A stretch of DNA of 64,000 nt from Streptomyces sp. NBC_00286 (GTDB lineage Bacteria > Actinomycetota > Actinomycetes > Streptomycetales > Streptomycetaceae), in assembly GCF_036173125.1 (NCBI RefSeq), contig NZ_CP108054.1, positions 4,092,001-4,156,000 on the forward strand. Direction: 5' to 3'. The notes under the pieces are model-generated. The model searched no databases. It had not been told where the DNA came from and saw only the letters and a list, made by a program, of their open reading frames with translations. Shown here piece after piece: positions 60,622 to 64,000 of the stretch. How positions within the stretch are numbered: the first letter of the stretch is position 1; the number at the start of each line of letters is the position of its first letter. A program made the translations under genes and the position numbers.

Positions 60622-60987
60622 TCAGCACTCGTCGCTGGCCTGATCAGGCAGATGCATAGTCCGTCCATCGTCTCCGTCGCCCGCCCCTACCTCCCGGTCG
60701 AAGAACACGCCGACCAAGGCGCCGGAATGACTGGTGATGCGGCACTCGTTCAAGGCCGGCTCCGTACTCACGGCAAGCGTCACCGCTTCGAGGGCAATCC
60801 TCTCGGCACTCAGTAGGGACTCTGCCGCAATGAACAGACCGAGGGTGACGATCCCCGGCTGATTGGTGTGCACACTGACATGGTCGACTGCGCCCTCGGG
60901 TGCGGCATGGGCGAGCAACAGCTGGTTCAGCCGCTCAGGAGGGACAAAGTCATGCGATGTGTTGATGCGGACGTGGATGAGATACAT
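60622..60987 (-). CDS. 121-residue conserved protein, first operon gene
   Basis: From ATG 60987 with GGAGGG nine bases upstream. Sequence MYLIHVRINTSHDFVPP, DHVSVHTNQPGIVTLGLFI, then AESLLSAERIALEAV suggests a ferredoxin-like alpha/beta fold. The C-terminus GDDGRTMHLPDQASDEC is polar. I recall similar proteins near small-peptide/TrmB-LuxR loci in Streptomyces but know no function. First gene after the divergent promoter region. Confidence 0.65.
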   Translation of the reverse strand: MYLIHVRINTSHDFVPPERLNQLLLAHAAPEGAVDHVSVHTNQPGIVTLGLFIAAESLLSAERIALEAVTLAVSTEPALNECRITSHSGALVGVFFDREVGAGDGDDGRTMHLPDQASDEC

Positions 60988-61117
60988 CCCACCCACCCTC
61001 CGAGACCGACACAAGGGGCGACAAGGCGCATACCTGGACGCTTTATGCGAGGGACGGAATCGGTCATCCCCGAGGAGAGATTCAGTTAGTGCTGTTTACA
61101 ACCTCCTGGTGTTGAAT

Positions 61118-61132
61118 CATGCTCTAAGCATG
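61118..61132. promoter_or_regulatory. Inverted repeat CATGCT-CTA-AGCATG
   Basis: Perfect 6-bp arms in the 170-base divergent region between the 121-residue gene and the LuxR-type regulator. Candidate regulator-binding site. Confidence 0.5.
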
Positions 61133-61156
61133 TGTCCCTGAGGGGAGGGATCTGTT

Positions 61157-62155
61157 GTGTTGGAGACCTTGGGGCTGGACGAAACCGCTGAGAACGTTTA
61201 CCGAGCGATGCTCGGCCGACCTCAGGCCGACTTATCCGACCTCCGACAGCACCTTGACATCTCCGAAGCCTCACTGAGGGCGGCGCTCGACCGCCTCAGC
61301 GAGCTCGCCCTGGTACGCCAAGCCCAGGATGATCCGCAATGCTTCCGGGCTGTGGATCCCGCGGTCAGCATGAAGGTTCTGATCGCCCGCCAGGAGGAAC
61401 GGCTGGCCGCCGAGCAGCAGCGGGTCGAACAGACCCGACTCGCAGTCACGAAGCTGATGGCGGACTTCGCGGCGTCCCGCCCCCGAAAGCACCCCTCCGA
61501 CGTCGAGCAGCTCGACGGGATCGACGAGATCCGCGATCGGATCAACGTGCTGTGCCGTGAGGTGCAGAGTGAGGTCATGACTCTGGCCCCTGGCGGCGGC
61601 CAGAGCGCCGCGAGTATGGAAGCGGCCAAGCCGCAGGATGCCGAATTGCTCAGACGGGGCGTGACCATGCGGACGGTGTACCTGGACAGTGTCCGCAACA
61701 GTCCGTCGACGTTGAAGTACGCGAAGTGGCTTACTGAACTCGGCGGCCAAGTGCGCACGGTGCCGTCTCTGCCCATTCGCCTGATGGTCCTGGACCGCAA
61801 GTTCGCCGTCCTGCCCACGGACGGCGACAACAGTGCGGCCGGTGCCATGATCCTCACAGGCAGCGGTGCGCTGGTCGCACTTAGCGCCTTCTTCGAATCT
61901 GTCTGGGAAAACGGCAGGCCCCTCGGAGTATCCGCCACTCAGCGGGACGAGCAGGGTTTGACAAGCCAGGAGTCGGAAGCGCTTCGCCTTCTGGGGCAGG
62001 GCTTTACCGATGAGGCGATAGCGAAGCGGCTTGGCGTGTCGTCCCGCACGGCACGCCGGATCGCCGCTGACCTCATGGAGACACTCCAGGCTCGCAGCCG
62101 GTTTCAAGCCGGCGCTCGGGCCGTTGCACGAGAGTGGCTCACAGGAGAGGAGTAG
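61157..62155 (+). CDS. TrmB/LuxR-type transcriptional regulator
   Basis: A 332-residue protein from GTG 61157 with GGAGGG upstream. N-terminal TrmB-like winged HTH (LGLDETAENVYRAML, DLRQHLDISEASLRAALDRL), coiled-coil linker (about 75-105), a middle effector-type domain (VMTLAPGGGQSAAS, TMRTVYLDSVRNSP), and a C-terminal LuxR HTH (LTSQESEALRLLGQGFTDEA, VSSRTARRIAADLM). A TTA codon (61232-61234, residue 26) predicts bldA dependence. Divergent from the operon; the likely pathway-specific activator. Confidence 0.85.
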   Translation: MLETLGLDETAENVYRAMLGRPQADLSDLRQHLDISEASLRAALDRLSELALVRQAQDDPQCFRAVDPAVSMKVLIARQEERLAAEQQRVEQTRLAVTKLMADFAASRPRKHPSDVEQLDGIDEIRDRINVLCREVQSEVMTLAPGGGQSAASMEAAKPQDAELLRRGVTMRTVYLDSVRNSPSTLKYAKWLTELGGQVRTVPSLPIRLMVLDRKFAVLPTDGDNSAAGAMILTGSGALVALSAFFESVWENGRPLGVSATQRDEQGLTSQESEALRLLGQGFTDEAIAKRLGVSSRTARRIAADLMETLQARSRFQAGARAVAREWLTGEE

Positions 62156-62229
62156 CGCGTCCGTGGCCTCGCTCGGTCGGCAGCGGGCCTCGACGACGTC
62201 GGATGCTGGCTCAGTCAAGACTTCCGTTT

Positions 62230-62700
62230 GGGAGACCCGACTCGATCGCTGCTGTAGGGCAACGTCCGCAAGGTCGTCCTCGCAGCTTGGATGGCCGCAG
62301 GTCGCCCCGAGGCCCGCGAACTCCTCAAGATCGACCCGACACGCCACCCATACCGCGCGGCTGACCCACGCACAGCTCCAGGCCGCGCTCAGGCGGGCCG
62401 GTCGCAGGCTCGGCATCGAGACGGAGGCCCACCCGCCTCCGTGACATCTTCCGCGCCGAGAGTGGGCCCACCAGCCGCCGCTCGTCGAGTGCGCGCTCGG
62501 CAGCCGCCGGCGCCCTCGCGATGGCGGTGGAAGAAGCGTTCCCTCAGCACCCGGACGCCGAGATCCTGCTGACCTTCCCCGGGCTCGGCATCCAGCTCGC
62601 CGCCCGAATCCTGACTGAGATCGGGGACGACCGCACCCGCTTCGCGGACTGAAGGCCTACGCCAGCTCCTCATAGGCGCGCAGCTGGGGCGCCTCCGCGC
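62230..62700 (+). pseudogene. IS110-family transposase remnant
   Basis: Fragments in shifting + frames read like the middle and C-terminal parts of IS110 transposases: TRHPYRA, then AEILLTFPGLGIQLAARIL, TEIGDDRTRFAD and LKAYASSS. Stops and frameshifts interrupt it. A scar at the island's right end. Confidence 0.7.
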
Positions 62701-62820
62701 GTGTGCAAGCCGTGCTTCTAGCCGTGAACCACAGACAAAACCTGCACTCCCAGGCACCCCAGGTGTCATCCTGAAGACGAAAGAAGCAGGTAGGAGCCAT
62801 GGGCTACAGATCCTGTTGCC

Positions 62821-62888
62821 CTCCTAAAGCGGGTGTCGCAGGTTCGAATCCTGCCGGGGGCACAGGGTCTGACCAGCGCGTTTACCTC
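62821..62888 (+). repeat. Attachment site repeat, second copy of tRNA-Arg(CCT) 3' half
   Basis: Identical to 39613-39680 over 68 bases, and similar for about 60 more up to the integrase start. The following hairpin has the loop ACA here versus TGC in the first copy. It bounds the 23.2-kb island and opens the next element. Confidence 0.9.
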
Positions 62889-62950
62889 ACAGAGGTAGGC
62901 GCGCTGATCTTTGTGGCCACGGCATTGGCCACGAATAGGTTCCGTTGTCA

Positions 62951-64000
62951 TGGCGAACACGACATCCAAGCGCCGTCAGCGCGGCAGCATCCGGCCCCAC
63001 GGGGACGGCTTCCAGGTCCGGGTCTACGCAGGGCATGACCCGCTCACCAAGAAGGAAATCCGCCTCACCGAACAGGCTGAGACCTGGCCCGAGGCCGAGA
63101 AGATCCGCACCCGGCTCCTCAATCAGGTCGATGAGCAACGGCATCCCAAGACCCAGGTCACCATGGGATTCCTCCTCGACCGCTGGCTCAGCGTCGCCGA
63201 GCTAGACGTCGACACGTCGTACGCGCGGGCCGAGGGCATCATCCGCAACTACCTCAAGCCGACATTCGGCGACCTCAAGGCCGGCAAGCTCACGGCCGAG
63301 ATGCTAGAGCTCTTCTACGCCCGCCTCCGGCACTGTCAGGAACAGTGCGAGGGCCGCCGCAATGGCAAGACCGACCCGCAGACGAAGCAGAAGCACGTCT
63401 GCGAGCCGCTCGCCGCGAACACCGTCCGCAAGATTCACTTCATCCTGCGGCCCGCACTCAACCGCGGCCTGCGCTGGGGCTACGTGACAAGCAATGTCGC
63501 AGCCCTCGCCGAGCCTCCCTCTTAGCCACAACCGAACCCGGACCCTCCCACCCCCGAGGAAGCGGCTCTCGCTCTCAACACGGCCTGGCAGCAGGATCTG
63601 GACTGGGGCGCGTTTCTGTTCATGACGATGGTGACCGGCTCGCGCCGCGGCGAGATGTGCGCCCTGCGCTGGTCGGACATCAACCTCGACCGCCTCGAAC
63701 TCTTCGTAAAGCACTCCATCAACGGCCGCCGGATCAAGGACACCAAGACCCATCAGCGCCGCAAGCAGGCCATCGACGTGATCACACGTTCCGTTCTGGT
63801 CGCCCACCGAGCCCGTGCTGAAGAACGCTGCAGGGCGCTCGGCGGTGAACTCGCCCGCGTTGCCTTCGTGTTCTCCGGCGAAGCCGACAGCTCCGCCCCG
63901 CTCGTGCCGTCGAGCGTCAGCCAGCGATACCGCCGCCTTGCGAAGAACCTGAAGATCCACACCCACCGTCTGAAGGACCTGCGCGCGTACAACGTGACGG
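62951..64000 (+). pseudogene. int: Second tyrosine integrase, nonsense mutation, cut by window end
   Basis: ATG 62951 opens a frame homologous to the integrase at 39742, at the same distance from its att repeat. After 191 codons it stops at TAG (63523-63525), where the first copy has CAG. The same frame then continues with TGSRRGEMCALRW and TKTHQRRKQAID and KDLRAY up to the edge. From about 63700 the DNA is nearly identical to 40484 onward, whereas the first half differs at roughly a fifth of positions. As read, the catalytic domain would not be made. Confidence 0.85.

Noticed and set aside
53389..63525. Amber recoding, as two genes have a single in-frame TAG
   Set aside because: All other genes use TAG, TGA and TAA as normal stops, and no suppressor tRNA is visible; independent point mutations are simpler.
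1..64000. CRISPR array
   Set aside because: No regularly spaced short repeats with unique spacers were seen; the only Cas-like protein (28909) is a phage recombination nuclease.

Overview
The window is Streptomyces-type DNA: about 70% G+C, frequent GTG/TTG starts, TTA codons confined to a few accessory genes, twin-arginine and lipobox export signals, and IS481, IS5 and IS110 remnants of streptomycete type. All of it looks like accessory DNA: one prophage and at least two integrative elements stacked in tandem at a tRNA-Arg(CCT) attachment site.

Region 1 (1-39612) is the right-hand part of a long-tailed siphoprophage. Terminase, portal and capsid genes would lie left of the window. Head-tail and tail genes run 1309-18924: connector proteins, major tail protein, tail assembly chaperone with a -1 frameshift, a 1693-residue tape measure, distal tail and baseplate proteins, a tail fibre, and finally a GH6 glucanase. 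Two defence-like cargoes interrupt the late module: a minus-strand SBD-HNH type IV restriction nuclease (1-1217, cut by the window edge) and a small membrane protein translationally coupled to an NB-ARC/TPR (NLR-like) protein (2165-4800). After a short cargo block (secreted thermonuclease, DUF1707 protein) come an amidase endolysin, a holin and small membrane proteins, then regulators. The early module (27173-39115) holds a Bet/RecT annealase, a Cas4-like nuclease, an HTH replication-type protein, a PP2C phosphatase, an orphan methylase-like protein and many small unknown genes. Two early promoters overlap operators built from TTGAT/ATCAA half-sites.

Region 2 (39613-62820) is a 23-kb island bounded by perfect 68-bp direct repeats carrying the 3' half of tRNA-Arg(CCT). 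It opens with a tyrosine integrase fused to a GntR-like domain. Fifteen bases after the integrase stop is the first of four direct copies of an approximately 130-bp attachment-like repeat (CAGCTTGGGAAGCTG core, TTCCCCGC arm motifs). These separate small cargo blocks: a secreted FAD oxidoreductase, a DUF1877 protein, small unknown genes, a GIY-YIG protein and a 1051-residue lower-GC protein of unknown function. IS481 and IS5 elements follow. The island ends with a compact locus resembling a metabolite cluster: a TrmB/LuxR-type regulator divergent from a six-gene operon encoding a 121-residue protein, a 55-residue exported peptide, a SAICAR synthetase homologue, an MFS exporter, a glycosyltransferase and a HAD phosphatase.

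Region 3 (62821-64000) begins a further element with the same tRNA-Arg att sequence and a second, nonsense-mutated integrase. All functional calls rest on reading translations and motifs; no database search was run.
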